A DNA stretch of 64,000 nucleotides from Candidatus Zipacnadia bacterium (GCA_029821735.1 JALGSU010000002.1:310001-374000); one strand, 5' to 3'. Counted from the first letter of the stretch, positions 44,633-54,998 are shown. Program-made: numbers and translations. The notes: generated by a model from the sequence alone, not told the origin.

Positions 44633-44690
44633 GCCGATCCGGCGGCGAAGGCTCCTCTGGTAATAGCGACACGAAGAACGTATGGTGTAA

Positions 44691-45728
<1,038 letters not shown>

Positions 45729-45745
45729 ACCTCAAAGCCAACATA

Positions 45746-45783
45746 CAGGCGCCGCTCCCTTAACAGGGGCGGCGCCTGTTTCA
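45746..45783 (+). terminator. hairpin between gapA and pgk
   Basis: CAGGCGCCGC (45746-45755) pairs with GCGGCGCCTG (45770-45779), with an extra CCC/GGG pair inside and a 6-base loop. It is followed by TTTCACCTTT, a weak U tract. It may stop part of the gapA transcript or protect its 3' end, giving more gapA than pgk message. Confidence 0.7.
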
Positions 45784-45813
45784 CCTTTGCCCGAAGCAAT
45801 GGGAGTGACAAGC

Positions 45814-47007
45814 ATGGCAAAGAAGGGCCTCCGGCAGGTTGACTGTGCCGGCAAGCGCACCCTCGTCCGAGTTGACTTCAACGTGCCCCTCGACAAGCAG
45901 GACAGCACGGTCATCACTGATGACACCCGAATCCGAGCGGCTCTCCCCACGATCCAGCATCTGGTTGACGCTGGCGCGATCGTGACGTTGTGTTCGCACC
46001 TCGGCCGACCGAAAGATGCCCCCGACTCGTCGATGTCTCTGGCACCAGCCGCGGAGCGCCTCGGTCAGTTGCTGGGCATCGAAGTGCCCATGGCTCCCGA
46101 CTGCGTGGGAGATGAGGTCGCTCAGATGCGGGCAGACCTTCAGGCAGGGCAAGTGCTGATGCTCGAGAACACCCGCTTCCACCGTGAAGAGAAGAAGAAC
46201 GATCCCGACTTCGCGAAGGCCCTCGCCGGCGACGCCGAGCTGTTCGTCGATGATGCCTTCGGCAGCATGCACCGTGCGCATGCCTCTACCGTGGGCGTAA
46301 CCGAATACATCGACGTGTGCGTCTCGGGCTTCCTTGTCGAGAGGGAACTCGAGAAGCTGCCGCCTGCCCGTGAGGCCGGCGGCGATGGCTTCGTAGTGAT
46401 CATGGGCGGCGCCAAGGTTGAGGACAAGATCGACGCCATCAAGATGCTGCTGCCCCGCGCCGAGAGAATGATAATTGGCGGCGCCATGTCGTGGGCATTC
46501 TTCAAGGCCCAGGGCAAAGAAGTCGGCGCGTCGCTGTGCAAGCCAGACAGCGTGGAGGCGGCCACCGAGATACTCGCGAACATGGCGGAGCACATTGACC
46601 GGCTCATGCTTCCGGTCGACGTCAACATGCTCCAGGTCGACCCCGACACGGGCGAGACGAAGTTCGCTCCCGCCGACGGCATCGAGCCCGGTTGGGACGC
46701 GCTGGACATTGGCCCGGAGACGCGCGAACTCTACGGTCGCGCTGTAAAGGACGCAACGGTCGTCTTCTGGAACGGGCCCATGGGCTACTTCGAGAAGCCG
46801 CCCTTCGATGAAGGTACGGTCGCCCTTGCGCAGGCGCTGGCCGAGACGGATGCGTACACTGTCGTGGGCGGCGGCGACTCGGCTGCTGCCATGAATCAGT
46901 TGGGCTTTGAGGACAAGGTGTCGCACGTCTCGACCGGCGGCGGCGCCTCGATCGAGTTTGTGCAGGGAGATAGCCTGCCCGGCGTCGACGCACTCGACGA
47001 CGCCTGA
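45814..47007 (+). CDS. pgk: phosphoglycerate kinase
   Basis: Pgk makes ATP and 3-phosphoglycerate. The 397-residue protein has RTLVRVDFNVPLD (about 15-27), RIRAALPTI, CSHLGRPK, ENTRFHREE and FVDDAFGSMHRAHAS in the N-terminal substrate domain. The nucleotide domain has MGGAKVEDKI, GGAMSWAFF, FWNGPMGYFE and VVGGGDSAAAM, then HVSTGGGASIEF. Length is normal. ATG at 45814 follows GGGAG by 8 bases; the frame from 45787 is not needed. It lies 85 bases after gapA, behind a hairpin, and 89 bases before tpiA. Confidence 0.97.
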   Translation: MAKKGLRQVDCAGKRTLVRVDFNVPLDKQDSTVITDDTRIRAALPTIQHLVDAGAIVTLCSHLGRPKDAPDSSMSLAPAAERLGQLLGIEVPMAPDCVGDEVAQMRADLQAGQVLMLENTRFHREEKKNDPDFAKALAGDAELFVDDAFGSMHRAHASTVGVTEYIDVCVSGFLVERELEKLPPAREAGGDGFVVIMGGAKVEDKIDAIKMLLPRAERMIIGGAMSWAFFKAQGKEVGASLCKPDSVEAATEILANMAEHIDRLMLPVDVNMLQVDPDTGETKFAPADGIEPGWDALDIGPETRELYGRAVKDATVVFWNGPMGYFEKPPFDEGTVALAQALAETDAYTVVGGGDSAAAMNQLGFEDKVSHVSTGGGASIEFVQGDSLPGVDALDDA

Positions 47008-47096
47008 GGCGGGCCAGATCGGTCGCGACATGAAAGACAAGCAAGTCAACCCGTCATGGCTACGAGCCACGACGAAGATCCCAGGGAGTGAGCGAG

Positions 47097-47912
47097 ATGC
47101 GCAAGCCAGTAATGGCAGGAAACTGGAAGATGAACTGTGACAGTGACGAGGCCCGGGAGCTTGCCGACGGCGTGGTCGCCGTGGCAGGTCAGGTGGAGGC
47201 GGCCGACGTTATCGTCTGCCCGACAGCCGTCGCATTGACGACAGTCGCGGCAAGCGTCAAGAACTCGAAGGTCGCGATGGGCGCCCAGAACCTCTTCTGG
47301 GAGGCGGACGGTGCTTACACCGGCGAGGTGTCCGCGCAGATGCTTCTGTCCGCAGGATGCGAGTACGTTCTCTGCGGCCACTCAGAGCGTCGCGGACGCT
47401 TCGGCACGCTCGACGAGGCCGACGCCGATGACCTGGCCGCTGTCTTCGGAGACACCGACGCGACCGTCAACCGCAAGGCTCGCGCGGCGCTGGCGGCCGG
47501 CCTCAAGCCCGTCATCTGCTGTGGCGAACTGCTGGCCGAGCGCCAGGCAGGCAACACCGACGAGGTGGTCGTCGCCCAGATCAAAGCAGCGCTGTGCTGC
47601 ATCAGCGCCGAGGATTGTGCCAACGTGATCTTCGCCTACGAGCCTGTCTGGGCCATCGGCACCGGAGAGGTCTGCGATGGCGACGAGGCGAACCGTGTGT
47701 GTGGTCTGATCCGCGCCACCATCGCCGGCGTTCTCGGCGATCAGGTCGCTGAGGACATGCGCGTCCTTTACGGCGGCTCGGTCAAGCCTGACAACGTTGA
47801 GGGTCTCATGGCCATGGAGCATATCGACGGCGGACTCGTCGGCGGCGCGTCACTCAAAGCCGACTCGTTCGGCGATCTCGTGAAGGCCGCGGAGGCAAGT
47901 GCGGCCGGTTAG
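47097..47912 (+). CDS. tpiA: triosephosphate isomerase
   Basis: TpiA interconverts dihydroxyacetone phosphate and glyceraldehyde-3-phosphate. The 271-residue barrel shows AGNWKMN (catalytic Lys 11), CGHSERRG (His 95) and YEPVWAIGTG (Glu 182), plus LYGGSVKPDN and DGGLVGGASL for phosphate binding. It is about 20 residues longer than usual. ATG at 47097 follows GGGAG by 8 bases, better than GTG at 47088. The next gene, a secreted giant, begins only 15 bases after the stop, so the two share a transcript. Confidence 0.97.
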   Translation: MRKPVMAGNWKMNCDSDEARELADGVVAVAGQVEAADVIVCPTAVALTTVAASVKNSKVAMGAQNLFWEADGAYTGEVSAQMLLSAGCEYVLCGHSERRGRFGTLDEADADDLAAVFGDTDATVNRKARAALAAGLKPVICCGELLAERQAGNTDEVVVAQIKAALCCISAEDCANVIFAYEPVWAIGTGEVCDGDEANRVCGLIRATIAGVLGDQVAEDMRVLYGGSVKPDNVEGLMAMEHIDGGLVGGASLKADSFGDLVKAAEASAAG

Positions 47913-47927
47913 TGAGGACAATCGACC

Positions 47928-50900
47928 ATGACCACAGCCTTGCGCATCGCGCTGGTAACCTCGTTCGCAACCATGATTGCACTGGGGGGACAGTCGATAG
48001 CGTCGGCTGAGATCTCCGAGAACCTCCTGCCGAACCCGTCGTTCGAGGAGGGCACGGCTGACAACGGGGCGCCCACGAGCTGGGAATACTACATGGGCCC
48101 CGACGAGACCCGCATAGTCGAGGTCGTAGAGCCCGGATTTGAGAGCGACCTCGCGGTCCTCATCCAGGACGACAACGCGGCCGAGGAGATCGGAATCGGA
48201 CAGACAATACCCGCTGACGGCGGCCTCACATACGAGGCCGCCGTCATGGTGTACGTGCCTGAAGGCTCGACCGGGGGCGGCGCCTACATCCAACTGCGTT
48301 TCAGCCCCGGCGACGTCTACGTCCAGCAATCGCTGGCCACACCTGTCCCGGGCAAGTGGACGCGCATCGCCGCCGTAATGACTGCCCCCGAGGGCACCAC
48401 GAGTGCGCGCATCTACCTCTACACCCACCGCGAGCCAACGCCAAAGATAATCGTTGACGAGGTGAGTTTTGTGTCTGGAGTAGAGCCTCCTCCTCCCCCG
48501 CCGCCGCCCGCTCCCGAGGCAATCCCCGCGCAATATGACACCGTCAAGGACTTGGGTCTGGTCACCAGCCTGGCCGCTGACGGCGCGCCTTCAGTGAAGA
48601 TAGTTAAGCCAGTCTCAGGCCGATATGATGCCCAGGCAACGGCGATCGCGCGTGCCATCAACCAGATCACCGACGTGGACGTGCCCATCATCGCCGACGA
48701 TGACGAAGCCGCTGCAGTGCCCATCGCAGGCAACCTGATCTGCCTCGGCAACCGCTCAACGAACGCGACCGTGGAGGAGCTCTACAATCGCTACTACACG
48801 CTCCTCGACTTGCGCTATCCCGGCGAGGGCGGTCACGTAGTGAGGACCCTTCACGATCCCTTCGGCGATGGAGCCAACGTAGTCTTCGTCGGCGGCAGCG
48901 ATGACGCCGGAGTGGCGGACGCCACCCGCGTCTTCATTGAGAAGATCGAGGCGGCCCGCGGCGGCCACGGCTCCCTGGCCGTGGGCCGACTCGCGGAGAT
49001 CAAGCTGGGAGACGGGATCGAGGTCCCCCACGACATCAATGAGCTGCTCATATGGGAGGCGTCCAAGGGCTATAGGTCCACCGGCTACTTCGGCTGGTGT
49101 TCCATCTCCAAGCGCCTTGCCGCCTACTACATGACCGGCGACGAGTTCCATGCGAAGGAATTCCTGCGTCTCTCTTTCCCTGACGAGCAGGCGCTCAAGG
49201 ACATTTCCGACGTCGATGGCGAGCGCATCGAGAATAAGGACGACCCGCTCGCCGGCTTCTACCACTACAACGCGCACATGGCAATCCTCTTCTGGGACCT
49301 CGTTGAGGAGAGCCCGTTCTTCACCGACGAGGACCGCCTGAAGGTCACAAATGCCTTTGCCCGCCAGCTCAATCACCGCAAGAACGAGGGCATCTATAAG
49401 CTGATCAGGCCGGCCTCGGCGGTCGGCTCCCGTCACGGGCAGTACTCGGCGATCTCACTCTACTGCCTCGGGCGCTACTTCAACACGTATTACCCCGACC
49501 CCGTCTGGGCGCAGTGTGAGAGCAGCCCGTGGATGCACTTCGCTTCGCTGGAGAAGTATGCGTGGGTCAACGGTGAGTCCGACAATCTCTTCTGGTACAC
49601 CACGGGCACCGCGCCCATTCTCAGTTGGATGATGCTCAGCGGCGACCGACGTCCCTTGGAGAGCGGTTCGCTGCAGATCCTCATGGATGCGCAGGAGATG
49701 CTCATCTCCGGCCGGATTCCTGACAACCACCTGGGGTCAGGCGCGATCGACTACTGGCACAAACTCGCATATGTCACCCGCGACGGACGCTGGCTGGAGT
49801 ACCGCGACCGCACAGGCGTTGACCTGGACGTCTTCAGGCTCGGCCAATCATTCTGGCCACAGCCGGAATTGGCCCCGACACAGCCAACCGATCTGGCGGG
49901 GAAATGGATGATCAATCCCTTGCCTGAGCCCCTGTGGCAGTCGCGCACGCGCAGCAGCGGGCTCGACTTTGACACGTCCTTCCAGTGGGGCGCATTCCGC
50001 AACGCGCCCGACGGAAGCGGCGACTACATCCTGCTCGATGGTTACAACGCTGCCTCAAGAAACCCCTACCATACGTTCGCCATCCTCAACCTTCGCCTTG
50101 ACGGAGCGACGCTGCTCAACGGCTACCACAATCAGGTGCTGACCCGCGCCGACGGCATGGTCGAGCAACAGGTTGCCATGGACGGCGCGCTACTGCACCG
50201 CGATGTGCTTGGGCAAACGGTCGTTGCTGTGGGCGACGTCCCCAAAGCCGCTTACTGCGACTGGCAACGCAGCCTCGTGCAACGCATGGGACGGTACGCG
50301 CTCGTCGTTGATGATCTTACCTTCCGTACCCAGAGCGACAACATCGAGGCCCAGATTCTGTGGGAGACCTCCGGCGCCAGTTGGGACGCCACCCGCAACA
50401 TGCTCGGGCTGAACGCGGTCCGCGTGGCGTACGTGCCCGATGGATGGTACGGGGCGCAAGCCATGAAATCCCCTTGCACGAGCAATCCCTCAGGCACCGC
50501 CTACATGGTTCCGCTCGACGGAGTCAACATCATGTTGCTGAGGGCGACGGAGCCGGGGCACTGGCTCGAGATGCCCTTCCAGGTCCCCAAAGCGGCCGAG
50601 GGCGAGATATTCATCGACATGGTCGACTACATCGATCGCGGGATCGTCCGCTTCCTGCTCGATGGCGAGCCGATCGGCGAAGAGTACGATCACTCTGCCG
50701 ATGCGGCCGCCACCACTCGCGTCGCACTTGGCACACGGACGCTGGCGGCCGGCCCGCACACACTCCGCGTTGAGGTCGTGGGCAAGAAGCCAGGATCCGA
50801 CCGAGCCTTCATTGGTTTGGGCGGCCTGCTCATGAGGCCTATTGGGGCTGAGGACGGGGGGAGCGCCGGGATGTACACGATCGCGCCGTCAAAGCCTGTA

Positions 50901-52661
50901 AAAGCTCTGCGCCAGGGCTCCGCGACCGTCATGCAATGGTTCGGCGCGGTCGAGGATGGCGGCCACGTGCGCTTCTTCTCGCTGATCAGTCCTGACGTTG
51001 AGACCGCTCCCGCGATGTGCTGGCAACTCGCTGAGAACGCTGCCGTGATGGCACTTCCCCAACCCGCCCTCGCGGTGACCGGCAAGTACTCGGGCACCGA
51101 CGCCGAACTCGCCGTAGTGGCCACCGATCATCTGTACGGACACGGCCTGCTCAGCGCCGGCATGCAGACGCCGCTCATTACTGCCAGCGATCCCGTCGAA
51201 GTAGACTGGGACTTCACGACCGGTGTGATGGAGGTCGTGGTGACCGCTGATCCTACCAGCATCCTGATGCGCGTGGCAGACAGCGCCGCGGTGCGGCTCA
51301 ACGGCGAAGCCTGTTCGCTCAAGCCCGGTGACGGAGGGATGCTCGGCCTGGATCTCCCTGCAGGCCGTCACCGACTGGCGGGCCTGAAGCCAGCCGACAG
51401 TCTGGAGGCGGGTCTGACGGCCCTGCTCGAGCAGGGCACCCAGAACCGAGATGAGCAACTTGCGGCCGCAGCCAGTCAGCAGGGCGAGACCGCCCCTGCC
51501 CTGCCAGAAACGTTCGCTGGCGCGACAGGCGAGGGTGTCACTCAGATGCTCACCATCCCGGAGGCGAACGAAGAACTCGTCTGCGCCGCGGCCGGTGATG
51601 CCGTCCACGTCTTCGACCCCTCGGGGGCCGAGGTGCGAACGCTGCAGGCCGACAGCACTATCCGCCAGATACACTGGTGGCCGGAACACGAGTTGCTGCT
51701 CGTGGGCTGCGATGATGAGCAAGTCATCGCCTTCAATCGCGCTGGTGAGCGGCAGTGGGTCTTCGTGTCTGAGATGGATCCGGCCGTCTTCCGCGCAGCC
51801 AAGACCTACTGGTTCAAGTCCGCCTCGACACACAAGGGCGTATGGGGCGTTACCAGCGGCGTCTTTCTCGAGGGCAAGAGCCAGGCATTCGTCGGGAGCG
51901 CCTGTACCCTGGAGATCATCGACGAGCATGGCAAGCTGGTGCATCGCATGCCCCAGTTCTGGGGCGACCCGCATGTGTTCCGCTTCATTGACGGCCCCGG
52001 GGGTAGCATCAACCTGTTGGCTGCACGGCGGATCAACGGTGGTCACCGCGTCGGCATCATCAACAACGAGACGCTCGATCCGGGGCAACGCGGCTTCTAC
52101 AGTGTGCCCGAGGGGCACACGTATGTCGGCGGCTGGTCATCGCTCAACCGCTATCACCTGCTCTATGAGGACCTCGATGGCGACGGGGTCAAGGAAGTCA
52201 TAAGCGAGGTCAATGGCACCTGGAACCGCGTGAGCGTCTGGGAGGCCGGGGGCAAGGCCAAGTGGGACGCAAGCTTCGGTCCCGGCACCAGGTCACCAAC
52301 CCGCAACATGCGCGATCTCCTGGTTGCCGATCTTGATGGTGACGGTGCGAAAGAGATCATCACCTGCACCTCTGGCGGACTTGTGGTCGCGCTCAGTTAC
52401 GAGTGCGAGAAGCTGTGGTCCAAGCGTCTGGCCAGCCCACCCAATGTCATGGCAGTGGCCCTCAGCCCCGACGGCGGGAACCCGTGGCTCATCGTCGGTT
52501 GCGATGATGGCTCGATCCAGGTGCTCGATGGTACCGGGGCGCTCGTCCGCACAGCGAAGATGGACACGCGTGTCGAGGATATCGTCGTGCTCAGCGAGGG
52601 CGGGCCGCTGGCAGTAATTGGCTCCGCGACGGGTCAGGTGTTGGGGCTGCGGCTGGAGTAG
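47928..52661 (+). CDS. secreted 1577-residue multidomain protein: CBM, helical toroid, lyase-like beta domain and WD/PQQ-like propeller
   Basis: A signal peptide (1-28) precedes a CBM4/9-like jelly roll (NLLPNPSFEEGTADNG to VDEVSFVSG, about 31-185), a Pro-rich linker (EPPPPPPPPAP), and a mixed domain (about 200-360). A helical region (about 370-640: ISKRLAAYYMTGDEFHAKEFL, YHYNAHMAILFWDL, SAISLYCLGRYFNTYYPDP) resembles (alpha/alpha) toroids of polysaccharide lyases. A large beta region follows to about 1150, then a C-terminal beta-propeller (about 1215-1577) with VHVFDPSGAEVRTL, LVGCDDEQVIAFNRAGE, IVGCDDGSIQVLDG and two FG-GAP-like DLDGDG loops. It is likely a surface polysaccharide-degrading or binding protein; no exact family is clear. 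It follows tpiA by 15 bases. Confidence 0.75.
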   Translation: MTTALRIALVTSFATMIALGGQSIASAEISENLLPNPSFEEGTADNGAPTSWEYYMGPDETRIVEVVEPGFESDLAVLIQDDNAAEEIGIGQTIPADGGLTYEAAVMVYVPEGSTGGGAYIQLRFSPGDVYVQQSLATPVPGKWTRIAAVMTAPEGTTSARIYLYTHREPTPKIIVDEVSFVSGVEPPPPPPPPAPEAIPAQYDTVKDLGLVTSLAADGAPSVKIVKPVSGRYDAQATAIARAINQITDVDVPIIADDDEAAAVPIAGNLICLGNRSTNATVEELYNRYYTLLDLRYPGEGGHVVRTLHDPFGDGANVVFVGGSDDAGVADATRVFIEKIEAARGGHGSLAVGRLAEIKLGDGIEVPHDINELLIWEASKGYRSTGYFGWCSISKRLAAYYMTGDEFHAKEFLRLSFPDEQALKDISDVDGERIENKDDPLAGFYHYNAHMAILFWDLVEESPFFTDEDRLKVTNAFARQLNHRKNEGIYKLIRPASAVGSRHGQYSAISLYCLGRYFNTYYPDPVWAQCESSPWMHFASLEKYAWVNGESDNLFWYTTGTAPILSWMMLSGDRRPLESGSLQILMDAQEMLISGRIPDNHLGSGAIDYWHKLAYVTRDGRWLEYRDRTGVDLDVFRLGQSFWPQPELAPTQPTDLAGKWMINPLPEPLWQSRTRSSGLDFDTSFQWGAFRNAPDGSGDYILLDGYNAASRNPYHTFAILNLRLDGATLLNGYHNQVLTRADGMVEQQVAMDGALLHRDVLGQTVVAVGDVPKAAYCDWQRSLVQRMGRYALVVDDLTFRTQSDNIEAQILWETSGASWDATRNMLGLNAVRVAYVPDGWYGAQAMKSPCTSNPSGTAYMVPLDGVNIMLLRATEPGHWLEMPFQVPKAAEGEIFIDMVDYIDRGIVRFLLDGEPIGEEYDHSADAAATTRVALGTRTLAAGPHTLRVEVVGKKPGSDRAFIGLGGLLMRPIGAEDGGSAGMYTIAPSKPVKALRQGSATVMQWFGAVEDGGHVRFFSLISPDVETAPAMCWQLAENAAVMALPQPALAVTGKYSGTDAELAVVATDHLYGHGLLSAGMQTPLITASDPVEVDWDFTTGVMEVVVTADPTSILMRVADSAAVRLNGEACSLKPGDGGMLGLDLPAGRHRLAGLKPADSLEAGLTALLEQGTQNRDEQLAAAASQQGETAPALPETFAGATGEGVTQMLTIPEANEELVCAAAGDAVHVFDPSGAEVRTLQADSTIRQIHWWPEHELLLVGCDDEQVIAFNRAGERQWVFVSEMDPAVFRAAKTYWFKSASTHKGVWGVTSGVFLEGKSQAFVGSACTLEIIDEHGKLVHRMPQFWGDPHVFRFIDGPGGSINLLAARRINGGHRVGIINNETLDPGQRGFYSVPEGHTYVGGWSSLNRYHLLYEDLDGDGVKEVISEVNGTWNRVSVWEAGGKAKWDASFGPGTRSPTRNMRDLLVADLDGDGAKEIITCTSGGLVVALSYECEKLWSKRLASPPNVMAVALSPDGGNPWLIVGCDDGSIQVLDGTGALVRTAKMDTRVEDIVVLSEGGPLAVIGSATGQVLGLRLE

Positions 52662-52690
52662 TGTCCCTCAAGCGTGGCGTTCTGTCTTGG

Positions 52691-52736
52691 AGCGGTCACC
52701 GGTATCTTCCACACGCACCAGACACCGGTGACCGCT
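52691..52736. repeat. perfect 13-base inverted repeat between convergent genes
   Basis: AGCGGTCACCGGT (52691-52703) and ACCGGTGACCGCT (52724-52736) are exact reverse complements around a 20-base loop. The stem lies between the stop of the secreted giant and the stop of the RmlA-like gene. No U tract follows on either strand, so it is either a bidirectional terminator that depends on Rho, an mRNA-end stabiliser or a protein-binding site. Confidence 0.7.
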
Positions 52737-52753
52737 GACTGGCTCACAGTGTA

Positions 52754-53515
52754 TCAGCCGTCACTTTGACCGGTCGGCAGTTCTGCACTGCGCCAGAACT
52801 CAGAATCGAGCGTGACCTGCGCCGCGCGGTTCAGACTCTCCGGGGTGCCCGCGTCAGACCAGTCGAAGTCCAGCACATCCGACGTCAGTTGCCCGCGCTC
52901 AAGATACGCGTTGTTGACATCGGTGATCTCAAGCTGCCCGCGCGCCGAGGGCTTCAGCGCTGACACGATGTCCCACACTGACTGGTCGAACATGTAGACC
53001 CCAACTACCGCCAAGTCACTGGCTGGTTGCTCGGGCTTCTCGACGATGCTCAGCACCTGCCCATCGCCGTCCACCTCCGCCACACCGAAGCGCTCGGGGT
53101 CGTGCACTGCTCGAAGCAGTATCTTCGCGCCCGATTCCTGAGCACGGTAGCTCTCCACGAACGGCCGGATGCTCCCACCCAGCACGTTGTCGCCCAGCAT
53201 CACCAATACGCGGTCGTCGCCTACGAATGCACGCGCCAGCCGCAGCGCATCCGCGATACCGCCGGCGCCTCGCTGGTACGTGAATGTCAGGTGATCCAGG
53301 CCGAACTCGCTGCCGTCGTGGAGAAGTTCGAGGAAGTCACCGGGGCTGTTGCCGCCGGTCACGATCATAATGTCACGCACTCCCGCCTCCACGAGATTGT
53401 AGAGCGGGTAGTAGACCATGGGGAAGCGCCCGACCGGCAGCAGATGCTTGTTCGTGATCCGGGTCATCGGCATCAGCCGAGTGCCCAACCCTCCGACCAG
53501 GATGACGCCCTTCAT
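52754..53515 (-). CDS. sugar-1-phosphate nucleotidyltransferase (RmlA/RfbA-like)
   Basis: The 253-residue enzyme has the nucleotide loop ILVGGLGTRLMPMTRITNKHLLPV (residues about 5-28; usual form LAGGxGTRLxPxT), the metal-binding LVMLGDNVLGG, the substrate loop ERFGVAEVDGDGQVLSIVEKP and GVYMFDQSVWDI, typical of short glucose-1-phosphate thymidylyltransferases. It would make dTDP-glucose or a similar activated sugar. No rmlBCD genes are close, so the product is uncertain. ATG at 53515 follows AGGAGGAG by 5 bases. It comes 24 bases after pdxT on the same transcript and faces the secreted giant tail to tail across an inverted repeat. Confidence 0.9.
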   Translation of the reverse strand: MKGVILVGGLGTRLMPMTRITNKHLLPVGRFPMVYYPLYNLVEAGVRDIMIVTGGNSPGDFLELLHDGSEFGLDHLTFTYQRGAGGIADALRLARAFVGDDRVLVMLGDNVLGGSIRPFVESYRAQESGAKILLRAVHDPERFGVAEVDGDGQVLSIVEKPEQPASDLAVVGVYMFDQSVWDIVSALKPSARGQLEITDVNNAYLERGQLTSDVLDFDWSDAGTPESLNRAAQVTLDSEFWRSAELPTGQSDG

Positions 53516-53539
53516 GGTTGCTCCTCCTGCGCTGCCTGG

Positions 53540-54118
53540 CTAAACAATCATGTCCAGGAAATACTGCTGCACGCGCCGGTCGTCAGTCATCTCGGGATGG
53601 AAGGCGCTGGCCAGCAGGTTCCCCTGCCGACACATCACAATCTTATCCTCGAAGGTCGCGAGCACCTCAACGCCCGCCGCTTCGTCCACCTCGCGCACGA
53701 ACGGGGCGCGGATGAAGACCGCCCGCACGTCGCCGCTGTCGATACCTTTCACGGGCAAGTCCGTCTCGAAGCTGTCAACCTGCCGCCCGAAAGCGTTGCG
53801 TTCAACGGTGATGTCCATCAGGCCAAGCCGCCACTGGTCGCTCGCCACGATCTCCTTGGCCAGGATGATCATTCCCGCGCATGTTCCCCAGATCGGCTTG
53901 CCGGCCGCATGCATCTCGCGGATCGGCTTGTCCACCTCGAACCGGTCGAGGAGTTTGCCTATGGTGGTGCTCTCGCCGCCCGGAATGATGAGCGCGTCAC
54001 ACTCAGCGATAGCTGCTGGCGTCTTCACGGCTCGCGCTTCGCAGTCAAGCTCAGCAAGTGTCTGAATGTGGTTGAGAAAGTCTCCCTGCAGGGACAGTAC
54101 GCCGACTACCTTGGGCAT
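53540..54118 (-). CDS. pdxT: pyridoxal 5'-phosphate synthase glutaminase subunit
   Basis: PdxT releases ammonia from glutamine and feeds it to PdxS for direct vitamin B6 synthesis. The 192-residue amidotransferase shows VGVLSLQGDFLNHI at the start, IIPGGESTT (oxyanion region), GTCAGMI with the nucleophilic Cys about 80, and FHPEMTDD with His about 174 and Glu about 176. All catalytic residues are intact. No pdxS gene is in the window, which is unusual, as the two are often adjacent. ATG at 54118 follows AAGG by 9 bases; ATG at 54124 is closer. It is the first gene after a good promoter at 54243-54271. Confidence 0.95.
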   Translation of the reverse strand: MPKVVGVLSLQGDFLNHIQTLAELDCEARAVKTPAAIAECDALIIPGGESTTIGKLLDRFEVDKPIREMHAAGKPIWGTCAGMIILAKEIVASDQWRLGLMDITVERNAFGRQVDSFETDLPVKGIDSGDVRAVFIRAPFVREVDEAAGVEVLATFEDKIVMCRQGNLLASAFHPEMTDDRRVQQYFLDMIV

Positions 54119-54242
54119 GGTCATCTGCCTTCGCTTTGAGTTTCTTGTGTAGTTGGTAGCGCCACGGGCCCGTCATCAGGCTCCCGAATCACGCTGAATA
54201 ATCAAACACGGTCTCGGGGGACACACCGGGGCACGCAGCACA

Positions 54243-54271
54243 ATTCTACGCTGCGCGCCTGCAATCGTCAA
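54243..54271 (-). promoter_or_regulatory. promoter for pdxT and the RmlA-like gene
   Basis: On the minus strand TTGACG (54271-54266) and TAGAAT (54248-54243) are 17 bases apart. Transcription would start near 54236, leaving a leader of about 115 bases before pdxT. The promoter starts 12 bases after the HAD gene stop, so pdxT can be read independently of it. Confidence 0.75.
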
Positions 54272-54282
54272 GTGACGCTGTA

Positions 54283-54978
54283 TCAGTCGTTGGAGCCGAG
54301 GATGATATCCACTGCACCTGCCACGTCGGGCGAGTACCGCGGGTAACGAAACTCCCGACGCACCAGCACCGCCAGGATTCCCAAAGCCAGCGCGCCACCA
54401 ATATCGGCGAGTGGATTGTCGCCCACCATCCATACGTGCGGCGGGTCCCCGGCAGCATCCAGGGCGATCCGGAAGGCCTCAGCATGCGGCTTCTCATAGC
54501 CGATGAGCGCGGAACTATGTACGGCTTCAAAGTGAGATCCGAGGCCCAGGCCCTGGACGATCTGCTCGAGCTCGGGGACATGGTTGGAGAGGATCACGTG
54601 TCGCCATCCGTGCTCGCTGAGCTTCACCAGCGCCGGCACCGTGTCATCGTAGACCGTATAGGTCGCGGGGTCGGTGACCGCCACCCGAGCGGCGGCGGCA
54701 AGTTCGGCCGCCCGCTCCCCGTGGCCAACCGTCCCGAACGCTCGCGCCATGTGGGCTTCCGTCTCGGCCCACCATGCCTCGGGATCATTGAGATGCGGAT
54801 GCGGTCGCTCCGGGTAGTGCCACAGAAACCCATCGCGCAAGGAGGGCCGGAGGTCGTCGCGCAGGACTGAATGCCCCGGACAGAGTTGGTCGAGCGCCGC
54901 CATAAGCGCCGAGCTCCACAGGCCCTCGCGGAAGGCCAGCGTGCCATCGAAGTCCCACATCACCAGACGGTCTGACAT
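54283..54978 (-). CDS. HAD-superfamily phosphatase
   Basis: The 231-residue protein is a subclass I HAD hydrolase: WDFDGTLAF (nucleophile Asp about 9 and acid Asp about 11), VILSNHVPEL (motif II Ser), IGYEKPHAEAF (motif III Lys) and MVGDNPLADIGGA (motif IV acids), with a helical cap between. It probably dephosphorylates a small sugar or metabolite phosphate. The start is ATG with GGAGGAG just upstream. It follows the FAD oxidoreductase by 20 bases, so both are on one transcript. Confidence 0.92.
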   Translation of the reverse strand: MSDRLVMWDFDGTLAFREGLWSSALMAALDQLCPGHSVLRDDLRPSLRDGFLWHYPERPHPHLNDPEAWWAETEAHMARAFGTVGHGERAAELAAAARVAVTDPATYTVYDDTVPALVKLSEHGWRHVILSNHVPELEQIVQGLGLGSHFEAVHSSALIGYEKPHAEAFRIALDAAGDPPHVWMVGDNPLADIGGALALGILAVLVRREFRYPRYSPDVAGAVDIILGSND

Positions 54979-54998
54979 GCTCTCCTCCGCGCGGCGAA

